Shown here piece after piece: positions 8,906-16,551 of a DNA stretch of 64,000 bases. A program made the position numbers and the translations under genes. The notes beneath the pieces were generated by a model that saw only the letters and a list, made by a program, of their open reading frames with translations, ran no database searches and was not told where the DNA came from. Source of the stretch: Spartobacteria bacterium (GTDB lineage Bacteria > Verrucomicrobiota > Verrucomicrobiia > Chthoniobacterales > UBA10450). The first letter of the stretch is position 1; every line of letters begins with the position of its first letter. The DNA lies in contig PLCN01000003.1 of NCBI GenBank assembly GCA_003134785.1, positions 62,001 to 126,000 on the forward strand, read 5' to 3'.

Positions 8906-9005
8906 CTACCGCGGAGCACGCGGAGAAGTTTAGGAAGAAAAGCTCTGCGCTCTCTGCGTCCTCCGCGGTTCAATCTTCGGCTGGGCAGTTCAAGCCCTCG
9001 GCTCG
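8906..9005. repeat. Short imperfect inverted repeat upstream of exonuclease gene
   Basis: ACCGCGGAGCACGCGGAG near 8908-8925 pairs imperfectly with the complement of CTCTGCGTCCTCCGCGGT near 8953-8970. The words are low-complexity and recall the intergenic repeats seen in other Verrucomicrobia and Planctomycetes, from memory. A 35-codon frame starting at 8902 runs through it but its product is Ser/Ala-rich and has no coding features. Confidence 0.5.
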
Positions 9006-9028
9006 CTGATCACTGGTCCTTCTTCCTA

Positions 9029-9799
9029 ATGAGGATCGTTTCATGGAACATAAACTCGCTCCGCAAGCGGCAGGAGCGTCTCCTTGGCTGGCTCGCCGGA
9101 ACTCAGCCTGACGTGGTTTGTTTGCAGGAAACAAAATGCACCGATGAACAGTTTCCGGAATTAGCACTGCGAGCTGCCGGATATCATTCTGCGTTTCATG
9201 GCCAAAAATCTTATAACGGCGTCGCGATCCTTTCTCGCAGTGTGCTGCAGGACGTTCGGGCGTCACTCTGTGACGAAGAAGAGGATCCTCAGGCGCGCGT
9301 CATCGCGGCGACCATCGGGTCGGTCCGGGTCTATTCCATCTACGCGCCGAACGGGCAGGCGGTGGGCTCCGCGGCGTACGATTACAAGTTGAAGTGGTAT
9401 CGGCGCCTGCGGAAACGCTTGCGAGAAAAGGAAACTTCCGCGGAGCACCTGGCAGTGTGCGGCGATTTCAACGTGGCGCCGAAAGATGAGGATGTTTTCG
9501 ACCCGGCGCTATGGCGGGGCGCGATCATGTGCTCCGAGAAGGAGCGCGCTGCCTTCCAGGAATTATGCGGCGAAGGTTTGACCGATACGCTGCGGATCCA
9601 TCATCCCGAGACCGGCCTTTTCAGCTGGTGGGATTATCGTATGCTTGCGTTTCCGAAGAACCGCGGACTGCGCATCGATGCAATTCTTGCGAGCCAAGCG
9701 TTGGCGGCGCGTTGCACTGGCGCCGGGATCGACCGCGAGATGCGCAAGGGCAAAGAAACGTCGGATCACGCGCCGGTCTGGGCAGAGTTTGATCTGTAA
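9029..9799 (+). CDS. xth: Exodeoxyribonuclease III
   Basis: A 256-residue AP endonuclease / 3'-5' exonuclease of the ExoIII family, acting in base-excision repair. The visible motifs are RIVSWNINSLRKR (start), DVVCLQETKC with the metal-binding Glu, NGVAILS, YAPNGQ, CGDFNVAP, GLTDTLR, FSWWDYR, RIDAILAS and the terminal SDHAPVWAEF with the catalytic Asp-His pair. ATG 9029 gives the normal N-terminus. It is followed by the repeat element at 9802-9864, which begins three bases after the stop codon. Confidence 0.96.
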   Translation: MRIVSWNINSLRKRQERLLGWLAGTQPDVVCLQETKCTDEQFPELALRAAGYHSAFHGQKSYNGVAILSRSVLQDVRASLCDEEEDPQARVIAATIGSVRVYSIYAPNGQAVGSAAYDYKLKWYRRLRKRLREKETSAEHLAVCGDFNVAPKDEDVFDPALWRGAIMCSEKERAAFQELCGEGLTDTLRIHHPETGLFSWWDYRMLAFPKNRGLRIDAILASQALAARCTGAGIDREMRKGKETSDHAPVWAEFDL

Positions 9800-9801
9800 T
9801 C

Positions 9802-9864
9802 AAGGAGGGGCGCTTTCCAAAGCGCCCTCTGAAAGCGTCGGCGGTTTGGAAACCGCCGCTCCTT
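9802..9864. repeat. Double-hairpin intergenic element after exonuclease III
   Basis: Outer edges AAGGAG at 9802 and CTCCTT ending at 9864 are complementary. The left hairpin is GGCGCTTTCCAAAGCGCC and the right one GGCGGTTTGGAAACCGCC. Both share the middle TTTCCAAA or its complement but have different stems, and they are separated by about 13 bases. Layout matches the other elements of the window, although the edge here is AAGGAG and not TGTAG. Confidence 0.75.
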
Positions 9865-9940
9865 GACGCGGTTCGTTCAGCGCTACTTTCTCGCATTGAC
9901 GGTGAACGTTCGACCCATTCGGCTTGCGCTCGGGGCAGGC

Positions 9941-9959
9941 AGTTGGACGTTGGACGTTG
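9941..9959. repeat. TTGGACG tandem word before the DCC1-LMF gene
   Basis: The heptamer TTGGACG occurs twice in a row, followed by TTGA, immediately in front of the ATG at 9960. There is no recognisable ribosome binding site in it. It is too short to say more. Confidence 0.4.
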
Positions 9960-11831
9960 ATGTCTTCCGCGCCCCATCGCTCTGTGCGCGCCGCGCCACC
10001 CAGGCCGCTTCTGATTTTCGACGGCAATTGCCATTTCTGCCGCCGTTGGATCGAGCGCTGGCGCGAGCTGACGGCGGGAGCGGTCGAGTACGCTCCATCG
10101 CAGGAAGTCGCCGAGCGTTTTCCGGAAATTCCAGGCGAAGCCTTCGAGCGTTCCGTCCAGTTCATCGACACTGATGGAACGGTTTTTAGCGGAGCGGAAG
10201 CGGTCTTCCGCTCGTTAGGCAAAAAACGCAGTCGCCGGTGGATGATCTGGTGTTATGAACACGTGCCGGGATTCGGCGTCATTACTGACACGGCCTATCG
10301 CCTCGTCGCGCGACATCGCATGACCGCGTCGTTTTTCACGCGCTTGCTCTGGGGCAACGACGTCCGTCAGCCGACCTACTTCAAATCGCGCCGGTGGTTT
10401 CTCCGATCGCTCGGCTGCATCTATCTGATCGCGTTTCTCTCGCTCTGGACGCAGGTGGATGGATTGATCGGCGAACACGGGATCTCGCCTGTGGCGAAAT
10501 ATCTGCCGGCTGCGCACGACCAAATCGGGGGAAGCGCTCCGTTCCTTTTGCCGACGTTATGCTGGCTCAATTCGAGTAATGCTTTCCTGCATTTCCTTTG
10601 CGGCGCCGGCGCGGTTATTTCAGTTTTGCTGATCGCCGGGTTCCTGCCAGTCATCGCGCTCGTTCTACTTTTCGTCTTGTACCTGTCGCTGACGATCGCG
10701 GGCCAGACCTTCCTGAGTTTTCAATGGGACATCCTGCTGCTCGAGACCGGTTTTCTCGCCATCTTCTTCGCGCCGGTTCGCTGGCGATTGGGCGCCGCCA
10801 GTGATGCGCCCGTCTCGCGGATCGGGCAATTCCTCCTGAAGCTGCTTCTCTTTAAATTGATGTTGATGTCGGGCGTGGTGAAATTAACTAGCGGCGATAA
10901 CTCCTGGTGGAATCTGACCGCGCTCGATTACCACTACGAGACGCAACCGCTTCCGACGATCATCGGTTGGTGGGCGCATCAGAGCCCGGAGTGGTTCCGA
11001 AAGTTTTCCACCTTCTTCGTCCTCTTCGTCGAAAGCGTGACGCCGTTTTTCATCTGGGCGCCGCGCCGATTGCGACACATCGCCTGTGCGCTGCTCATCC
11101 TGCTCCAGATCCTGATCGCGCTCACTGGCAATTATTGCTTCTTCAATCTGCTTACCATCGCGCTTTGCTTGCTCTTGCTCGACGACGCGATGGTAGGATC
11201 GGCGCGCGGCGCCGTCCACGGACCGCGGAGCACGCGGGCCCTACCAGAACGCTTGTTCGCTTTCGCCGCGGTAGCAGTTCTGGTCGTAACACTCCCGCTG
11301 AATGGGTGGCTCATCTTCAGCGCGTTCAAACCAGAGGCCGCTTGGCCGCGGCCGATCGCGGCAGTGTATAGCTACGTCGCGCCATTTCGAATTGTGAGCG
11401 GTTACGGCTTGTTCCGCGTCATGACTAAATCGCGGCCCGAGATTATTCTCGAAGGAAGCGCTGACGGCATCGACTGGTTGCCGTACGAATTCAGATGGAA
11501 GCCGGGCGACCTGAATCAGCCACCGCATTGGGCGGCTCCCCACCAACCCCGCCTCGACTGGCAGGTGTGGTTCGCCGCACTTGGGACCTATCGGCAGAAT
11601 CCCTGGTTTGTTGGCCTAACGAAACAATTGCTGACGAACACTCCCGCCGTCACCCACCTACTTGCGCACAATCCTTTCCCGGACAAGCCACCGCTTTTCG
11701 TCCGTTCCACGCTCTACGATTATCATTTCACCACGTTGGTTGAGCACCGCCTTACGGGTGCATGGTGGAAACGGGAAGAACGCGGGGAATACCTTCAGGC
11801 ACTCTCGCTCAAGGATTTTCGAAGCGATTAG
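9960..11831 (+). CDS. DCC1 thioredoxin-like domain fused to lipase maturation factor family membrane protein
   Basis: A 623-residue protein. Residues about 15-135 are a DCC1/DUF393 domain with the redox-type motif FDGNCHFC (residues 20-27). The rest is a polytopic membrane region with about eight to ten helices and the words TFLSFQWDILLLE, VVKLTSGDNSWWNLTALDYH and ETQPLPTIIGWW, which mark the lipase maturation factor (LMF1) family; these proteins help fold secreted lipases in animals, and their bacterial role is unknown. The C-terminal part, from about residue 470, is extracytoplasmic and has conserved PEWFRKF-like and W-rich words. ATG 9960 is preferred to an in-frame start at 9924. The combination suggests thiol-disulphide control tied to a membrane folding factor, but that is inference. 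Confidence 0.82.
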   Translation: MSSAPHRSVRAAPPRPLLIFDGNCHFCRRWIERWRELTAGAVEYAPSQEVAERFPEIPGEAFERSVQFIDTDGTVFSGAEAVFRSLGKKRSRRWMIWCYEHVPGFGVITDTAYRLVARHRMTASFFTRLLWGNDVRQPTYFKSRRWFLRSLGCIYLIAFLSLWTQVDGLIGEHGISPVAKYLPAAHDQIGGSAPFLLPTLCWLNSSNAFLHFLCGAGAVISVLLIAGFLPVIALVLLFVLYLSLTIAGQTFLSFQWDILLLETGFLAIFFAPVRWRLGAASDAPVSRIGQFLLKLLLFKLMLMSGVVKLTSGDNSWWNLTALDYHYETQPLPTIIGWWAHQSPEWFRKFSTFFVLFVESVTPFFIWAPRRLRHIACALLILLQILIALTGNYCFFNLLTIALCLLLLDDAMVGSARGAVHGPRSTRALPERLFAFAAVAVLVVTLPLNGWLIFSAFKPEAAWPRPIAAVYSYVAPFRIVSGYGLFRVMTKSRPEIILEGSADGIDWLPYEFRWKPGDLNQPPHWAAPHQPRLDWQVWFAALGTYRQNPWFVGLTKQLLTNTPAVTHLLAHNPFPDKPPLFVRSTLYDYHFTTLVEHRLTGAWWKREERGEYLQALSLKDFRSD

Positions 11832-11833
11832 AG

Positions 11834-11861
11834 CTTGTCGATTTGCATACTTGTCGATTTG
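11834..11861. repeat. 12-base direct repeat
   Basis: CTTGTCGATTTG occurs at 11834-11845 and again at 11850-11861, a period of 16 bases, in the gap before the frame-disrupted gene at 11893. Confidence 0.6.
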
Positions 11862-11892
11862 TTAGGCGGTCGAGACCGGAAAGGGCCGAACG

Positions 11893-12430
11893 ATGAGTAG
11901 CACCATCAGGAATCATCTCTTCGCCGCAGCGGTCGGCGGTTTGCTGTGCTTCTGCGGGCCGCGGCCAAGCCTATCGGCGGACTCGACGGTGGACCGAGAA
12001 GGTCAAGATTATCCGGACGTGTTACGATGAAGTCGAAAGAGACCTTAGCCGCTACCAACAGGTTAAACGCGATCTCCTCGGCGAATCTACTGAAGGCGGG
12101 GAGCTAACAGCCTATTTCTCGGGCCACTCGTTACGCAAGCTCTCGGCGAAGTTCTATGGTGAGACGGGCCAGGCTCTCGAGGAATATTATTTCTGGGACG
12201 ATCGGCTGTTTTTCGTTTTGCGAGTCGACTCGCATTACGACAAACCTCTTTCCGAAAAGGTGAAAAGCAAATCGGAAGAACGCTTCTACCTTGCCGATGG
12301 CGTGTTGATCCGGTGGCTGGATCCCGCGAAGAAGGAAGTTCCAGCTGGTCCGGAGTTAGTGCAGCGTGGACGGGACTGGCTCGCCCGGGCAAAGAAGTAT
12401 TCCGCCTTGGCTAGGAAGGACGATCGCTGA
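11893..12430 (+). pseudogene. Small secreted protein of unknown function, frame-disrupted
   Basis: The ATG at 11893 opens a signal-peptide-like sequence (NHLFAAAVGGLLCFC) that runs in frame 1 to a TGA at 12028-12030. From about 11990 a different frame (positions equal to 2 modulo 3) carries a clearly protein-like sequence, WTEKVKIIRTCYDEVERDL, continuing through KLSAKFYGET, YYFWDDRLFFVLRV and RWLDPAKKEV to the TGA at 12430. The second frame has no start codon before 12218. So one gene of about 178 residues seems to be split by a shift between about 11975 and 11995. I do not recognise the family. It could be a decayed gene or a sequencing error. Confidence 0.6.
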
Positions 12431-12447
12431 CACCTAACAAACTCGGT

Positions 12448-12536
12448 GCTCGTGCTCGTGCTCGTGCTCGTAATCGTAATCGTAATCGTAATCGTAATCG
12501 AAGGTTAGAGAATCGAGCAGGAGCACGAGCACGAGG
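12448..12536. repeat. Hexanucleotide tandem array with inverted partner
   Basis: Four copies of GCTCGT (12448-12471) pass directly into four copies of AATCGT plus one AATCGA (12472-12501). After a short gap, 12512-12536 carries the reverse-complement word (GAGCAC repeated), so the right part can pair with the left array. The 200-base gap from 12431 to 12630 otherwise holds no gene that I can support; it would have to contain the infA promoter. Confidence 0.85.
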
Positions 12537-12630
12537 AACTGGAGCCGCGGATCCGCTCCGAAAAGAGCGCGCGGACTGCAGTCACCCACCAATAGTTGAG
12601 AGGCGCGGGGTAGTGGGTATCTTAGCCGCG

Positions 12631-12849
12631 ATGGCGAAGGAAGAGCAGATTGTAACCGAAGGGACGGTGACCCAAGTGTTGCCGGGCACGATGTTTCGCG
12701 TGGACCTCGCAGGTCAGCGGAATGTGCTTGCGCATATTTCGGGCAAAATGCGCAAGCATTTCATCCGCATCGTCCCGGGAGACAAGGTGGAAGTGGAGCT
12801 TTCGCCCTACGATTTGACCAAAGCCCGCATCATCTTCCGCGAGAAATGA
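12631..12849 (+). CDS. infA: Translation initiation factor IF-1
   Basis: A 72-residue OB-fold protein that binds the ribosomal A site with IF-2 and IF-3 during initiation. The sequence starts [13 protein letters not shown] and contains [24 protein letters not shown] and [19 protein letters not shown], all standard for the family, and it has the normal length. ATG 12631 is preferred to a start 18 bases upstream. It stands alone, not in a ribosomal-protein operon, which is common outside Proteobacteria. Confidence 0.97.
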   Translation: MAKEEQIVTEGTVTQVLPGTMFRVDLAGQRNVLAHISGKMRKHFIRIVPGDKVEVELSPYDLTKARIIFREK

Positions 12850-13007
12850 CCCCAGTTCGTTGAAGCGGCGCGGTTAAAAACGCTAACCGTAAGCGCAACG
12901 AAGAGACGAGTTTCGTTTCTGGTGAAGAAGACTTATCATTACGCATGCGTGCAGTGAAAAAAACGCAGCGAAGCAAACGACCTAAAAAGAACCGACAGGA
13001 AAATATC

Positions 13008-13337
13008 ATGGCTGAAGAAAATAAAACTACGACGCAAGAGAGCGGCCCCATCCCGGCGGACGCCCAGAGGAAATTTGAAAGCAGCAAGACCCACGTGCGC
13101 AAAGCCGCGGAGGATTTGAAGTCCGCCGCCGGCGTGATGGCGGACGATCTGAAGTCCGCCGCCGGCGCAATGGCGGAAGAGTATCGCGACAAGGCCGAGC
13201 AAGTATGGGGAGACGCGCGCGACCGGGCCCGCACTCTTCAGGAAGACGGCGAGCAATACGTGCGGGAAAATCCGACCAAGGCGGTCTTCACCGCGCTCGG
13301 AATCGGATTCGTTCTCGGGCTGATTTTCCGCCGCTAA
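13008..13337 (+). CDS. DUF883 (YqjD/ElaB-like) membrane-anchored protein
   Basis: A 109-residue protein with a charged, Ala/Lys/Glu-rich helical body and a single C-terminal membrane helix, KAVFTALGIGFVLGLIFRR. The ending GFVLGLIFRR and the RENPTKAVF word are characteristic of the DUF883/ElaB/YqjD family, whose E. coli members tether ribosomes to the inner membrane in stationary phase. Residues 35-56 hold a perfect-length tandem duplication (DLKSAAGVMAD then DLKSAAGAMAE), seen in the DNA as a 33-base repeat from about 13113. ATG 13008 is preferred to an upstream in-frame start at 12945, because the extra stretch is only basic residues. It is the first of three genes resembling the E. coli yqjD-yqjE-yqjK order. 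Confidence 0.85.
   Translation: MAEENKTTTQESGPIPADAQRKFESSKTHVRKAAEDLKSAAGVMADDLKSAAGAMAEEYRDKAEQVWGDARDRARTLQEDGEQYVRENPTKAVFTALGIGFVLGLIFRR
13113..13178 (+). repeat. 33-base in-frame tandem duplication
   Basis: Two consecutive 33-base units beginning at about 13113 and 13146 differ in only a few bases and encode an 11-residue helical repeat inside the DUF883 protein. It lengthens the helix by three turns without changing frame. Confidence 0.75.
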
Positions 13338-13349
13338 AGATTGGGCCGA

Positions 13350-13781
13350 ATGGCTGGCGACACGATGCGGTTCCGCAATCCCGCGGGACACGCCGGCTTG
13401 CTCCATAATCTGCTCGCGCTGGTCAACAGCCTGGCGGGTTTCTTGGAGAGCCGGATTGGTCTCTTCGCGAACGAGTCCAAGTCGGCGCTGGTGCACGTTC
13501 TGGTGCTGGTGGGCTGCCTCGCCGGCGCCGCCGTGCTCGTGCTTTTCGGATATCTGTTCCTGCTGGCGAGTGCGATCGCGGCCCTCGCGCACGCGCTGCA
13601 TGTCTCGTGGATTTGGATCACGCTGGCCGCGGCGGGACTTCATTTTGTTCTCGCGCTGGTCTGTCTCCTGATCGCCCGCAGCCGGATGAAGAAACCGATG
13701 TTTAAGGCGACCGCCGCGGAATTGAAAAAGGATCGTGAATGGCTAAAGACCCTGGACAAGAAAAGTCGCTCCACCAATTAA
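13350..13781 (+). CDS. Holin-X/YqjE-like phage-holin-family membrane protein
   Basis: A 143-residue protein with two strong membrane helices: LVHVLVLVGCLAGAAVLVLF (residues about 47-66) and ISWIWITLAAAGLHFVL-like residues about 88-108. A short amphipathic N-terminus (GLLHNLLALVNSLAGFLESR) and a basic C-terminal tail flank them. This pattern is that of the Actinobacterial Holin-X/YqjE family, which despite the name is usually chromosomal and not a lysis protein. It follows the DUF883 gene by 12 bases and overlaps the next gene, so the three are probably one transcript. Confidence 0.75.
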   Translation: MAGDTMRFRNPAGHAGLLHNLLALVNSLAGFLESRIGLFANESKSALVHVLVLVGCLAGAAVLVLFGYLFLLASAIAALAHALHVSWIWITLAAAGLHFVLALVCLLIARSRMKKPMFKATAAELKKDREWLKTLDKKSRSTN

Positions 13782-14140
13782 GACAGGAGATCGCACATTC
13801 GCGTGACCGGCTGTCACGCGATCTGAGCGGGCTGCGTTATGAGCTGGATTTTCCGCTCAAGTTTCGCAAGTCCTTTCAACGCCAGACCGTGCTGTGGATC
13901 ACGGCCGCGGTGGTGGTCGGCGTCGTCTTCGCGGTGATGCCGGCCAGGACTCGGAAGGCCGAAGCGAGGAGAAAAGGAAAGAGCAAGGGCGAAGACCACA
14001 AGAAAGGGATTCTGGAAGCGGGCCTTGCGGTCGGCGCGCTCAGACTCGCTGTGACTTTGCTTAAGCCAGCGGTGATGCATTTCATTTCCAAAAAGATCAA
14101 GGGTTACGCGGCTGACGCCGCAATGGGCGGCAGACGCTGA
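13739..14140 (+). CDS. DUF3618-like membrane protein, third gene of the YqjD-type cassette
   Basis: A 133-residue protein overlapping the previous gene by 43 bases. The N-terminal LRQEIAHSRDRLSRDLSGLR pattern (heptad-like, Arg/Asp-rich) resembles DUF3618 proteins; one membrane helix follows (LWITAAVVVGVVFAVM, residues about 50-65), then a Lys/Arg-rich loop and a second moderately hydrophobic stretch. It completes the three-gene set with the DUF883 and holin-X-like genes. Exact function is unknown; a role in envelope stress or membrane anchoring is inferred from the set. Confidence 0.65.
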   Translation: MAKDPGQEKSLHQLRQEIAHSRDRLSRDLSGLRYELDFPLKFRKSFQRQTVLWITAAVVVGVVFAVMPARTRKAEARRKGKSKGEDHKKGILEAGLAVGALRLAVTLLKPAVMHFISKKIKGYAADAAMGGRR

Positions 14141-14177
14141 TCCATTTTGAGTTTTACGTGGGGCGGGCGTGTGCCTA

Positions 14178-15296
14178 ATGATGGCATTCCCCCCCATGAC
14201 CGCACCCCTTACAAAATCTCCCGGCGCGAATAACGCGCACACGCTGGGGCACGTGGACGAATACCTGGCCATCGGCCAGCGCGAAGGCGCGTCCGATATT
14301 CATTTGGGCGTAAATGCGCCACCGATCTGGCGCTGGAACGGAATGCTTCAGCCGATCTGGCCGGATGCTCCAAAACTCACGGCGGACGAGACCGCAACGC
14401 TAGCCGAAGGATTCCTTTCCGATGCGCAAAGGCTTCAGTTAAACGAGCGCGGCGATTCGGATTTCGCTTACGCGAATAGCTCCGGCCGCTTTCGGGTTAT
14501 CGTTGTTCGTCAGCGACTCGGGATCGATCTAGTCTTCCGCATCATCAACACGCAGGTGCGGACGATGGACGAACTCGGGTTGCCTGAAAGTCTGAAGTTA
14601 CTAACCCGTTATCAAAACGGACTCATCCTCGTGACCGGCTCGGTCGGCAGCGGAAAATCCACCACGCTCGCGGCGTTGATCGAGCGGATAAATCTCGAGC
14701 GGCGCGAGCACATCATCACGCTGGAAGATCCGATCGAATACATTTTCGAGCCGAAGGGTTGCCACATCACGCAACGCGAGGTGCACACGCACACCCGCTC
14801 ATTCGGCGCGGCCTTGCGCGGCGCGCTCCGGGAAGATCCCGACGTGATCATGGTGGGCGAGATGCGCGATCTGGAGACGATCTCGCTCGCCATCACCGCC
14901 GCGGAAACGGGCCATCTGGTTTTAGGCACGTTGCACACCGGCAACGCCGCGCGCACGCTCGATCGACTGCTCGATGTCTTCCCGGTCGATCAACAGGAAC
15001 AGATTCGCATCATGGTTAGCGAATCACTGCGCGGCATCATCAGCCAACAATTGGTCCCGAGCGCCGATGGCAAGACACGCGTGCTTGCGCTCGAAACACT
15101 CGCGAACACGCCAGCCGTCGCGAATGTCATCCGCGAAGCAAAGACCTACATGCTGCCGGGAATCATTCAGACCGGCAAAAAGCAAGGCATGCAATTGATG
15201 GACGATGCGTTGATGGCGCTCTACGACCAGGGCGCGATCAGCCGCGATGAGGCCTTCGCGCGCGCTGAACAAAAGGAAGCGTTTGAGCAAGGGTGA
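14178..15296 (+). CDS. PilT/PilU-family pilus retraction ATPase
   Basis: A hexameric ATPase of the PilT/VirB11 family that powers type IV pilus retraction at the inner membrane. Domains: an N-terminal PAS-like region with REGASDIHLG, then the RecA-like core. The Walker A is GSVGSGKST, where PilT proteins usually have GPTGSGKST; the Asp box is EDPIEY, Walker B is VIMVGEMRD and the His box is GHLVLGTLHT. The 372-residue length fits. Several ATG codons (14178, 14181, 14196) and a GTG at 14169 are possible starts; a run of seven C lies between them. A second pilT-like gene follows 54 bases downstream, so the two may be a PilT/PilU-like pair. Confidence 0.9.
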   Translation: MMAFPPMTAPLTKSPGANNAHTLGHVDEYLAIGQREGASDIHLGVNAPPIWRWNGMLQPIWPDAPKLTADETATLAEGFLSDAQRLQLNERGDSDFAYANSSGRFRVIVVRQRLGIDLVFRIINTQVRTMDELGLPESLKLLTRYQNGLILVTGSVGSGKSTTLAALIERINLERREHIITLEDPIEYIFEPKGCHITQREVHTHTRSFGAALRGALREDPDVIMVGEMRDLETISLAITAAETGHLVLGTLHTGNAARTLDRLLDVFPVDQQEQIRIMVSESLRGIISQQLVPSADGKTRVLALETLANTPAVANVIREAKTYMLPGIIQTGKKQGMQLMDDALMALYDQGAISRDEAFARAEQKEAFEQG

Positions 15297-15300
15297 TGAA

Positions 15301-15347
15301 TCAATCCTGATTCCTTATCCGAGTCATCCGTGTAATCCGCGGTTAAA
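15301..15347. repeat. Intergenic word before the second pilT gene
   Basis: The gap holds TCATCCGTGTAATCCGCGG, a word that I recall from many genomes as part of a small intergenic repeat (reverse complement CCGCGGATTACACGGATGA). Its right end passes into AAAGGA, a ribosome binding site for the ATG at 15351. Confidence 0.4.
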
Positions 15348-15350
15348 GGA

Positions 15351-16514
15351 ATGCCTTACATCGATCAATTTCTCAGCGTTATCGTCGCCGAGGGCGCGTC
15401 CGATTTGCACATCGGCGAAGGCCAGCCGCCCAAGATGCGCCGGCATGGTGACGTAATGCCTATCCGCGACGAACCCATTACCCGCGACGAAGCCGCGAAA
15501 ATGTTGAGCGAGATGTGCGGCCCGAAGCGATGGGAAATCTTCGAGGAAGGCGGCGATCTTGATTTCGCCTACGAGATGGATGAGCAGTCGCGGTTTCGCT
15601 GCAATTTCTTGAAACAGGCGAACGGTTATGGCGCCGTCTTTCGTTTGATCCCAACGAAGATTGCGAGCCTCGACCAACTCGGCATCCCTCCGGTGGTGAA
15701 ACAGTTCGGACATTTGCGCGGGGGCCTCATTCTGGTCACCGGGCCGACTGGCTCAGGCAAGTCCACCACGTTGGCGGCATTGATCGATTACATAAACGAA
15801 AACTTTTCGCGGCATATTGTTACGATCGAGGAACCGATAGAGTTCGTGCACCAAAACAAGCACAGCATCATCACCCAACGCGAAGTGCCAGTTGATACCA
15901 TCTCTTTTCCCAACGGCCTCAAGGCGGCGTTGCGGGAAGATGCGGACATCGTGCTCGTGGGTGAAATGCGCGATCTGGAGACGATCTCACTCGCGCTCAC
16001 GGCCGCGGAGACGGGACTGCTGGTGTTTGGGACGTTGCACACGAACAACGCGCGCAAGACGATCGATCGCATGGTGGACGCGTTCCCCGCCAACAAACAG
16101 GCGCAAGTGCGCACGATGCTCGCGAATTCGCTGCGCGGTGTCCTGGCGCAGTTGCTCATGAAAAAAGCGGACGGCTCAGGTCGGCTCACGGTCAATGAAA
16201 TCCTCATCGCGAGCTCAGCGGTCTCAGCCATCATCCGCGAAGGCGCGACGCAAAAACTACAGGACGTGATCGTGGCCGGGAAAGGACTGGGGATGCAATT
16301 CATGGACGACGCGATCCACGCGTTGCTCCAAAAGGGTTTGGTCTCAGCTCACGAGGCTTTCATGAAAGCGATCGACAAGAATCGGTTTAAGGAATTCCTC
16401 TCGTCCGAAGAGAAAGGGCTAGGTCATGCGGCGGGTTCGGCGCCGGACGATCAAAAGCGGTCGCCGGGCGATTTCGTGAAGGGCAAACACGGAGGGCGAA
16501 AGATCGGACAATAG
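15351..16514 (+). CDS. pilT: Type IV pilus twitching motility ATPase PilT
   Basis: A 387-residue PilT-family retraction ATPase. Motifs: AEGASDLHIGEGQPP at the N-terminus, canonical Walker A GPTGSGKST, Asp box EEPIEF, Walker B IVLVGEMRD, His box GLLVFGTLHT, and the C-terminal AIREG-like IIREGATQKL and MQFMDDAI. The C-terminal 50 residues are an extra Lys/Gly-rich tail, longer than usual. The start ATG 15351 has a good ribosome binding site (AAAGGA). It sits directly after a divergent paralogue, so the pair probably arose by duplication. No pilin, PilB or PilC gene is in the window. Confidence 0.93.
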   Translation: MPYIDQFLSVIVAEGASDLHIGEGQPPKMRRHGDVMPIRDEPITRDEAAKMLSEMCGPKRWEIFEEGGDLDFAYEMDEQSRFRCNFLKQANGYGAVFRLIPTKIASLDQLGIPPVVKQFGHLRGGLILVTGPTGSGKSTTLAALIDYINENFSRHIVTIEEPIEFVHQNKHSIITQREVPVDTISFPNGLKAALREDADIVLVGEMRDLETISLALTAAETGLLVFGTLHTNNARKTIDRMVDAFPANKQAQVRTMLANSLRGVLAQLLMKKADGSGRLTVNEILIASSAVSAIIREGATQKLQDVIVAGKGLGMQFMDDAIHALLQKGLVSAHEAFMKAIDKNRFKEFLSSEEKGLGHAAGSAPDDQKRSPGDFVKGKHGGRKIGQ

Positions 16515-16551
16515 CAAGGCCCGCCCTCGCGCCTTTCCGAAGCGCCTCGGA

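Noticed and set aside
8902-9009. A 35-codon frame overlapping the end of the MBL-fold gene (ATGA)
   Set aside because: It translates the low-complexity inverted repeat; Ser/Ala/Lys-rich and no features.
16515-16551. A terminator hairpin between pilT and the ABC-F gene
   Set aside because: The stems GCGCCTT/AAGCGCC pair only with a bulge and no T run follows.
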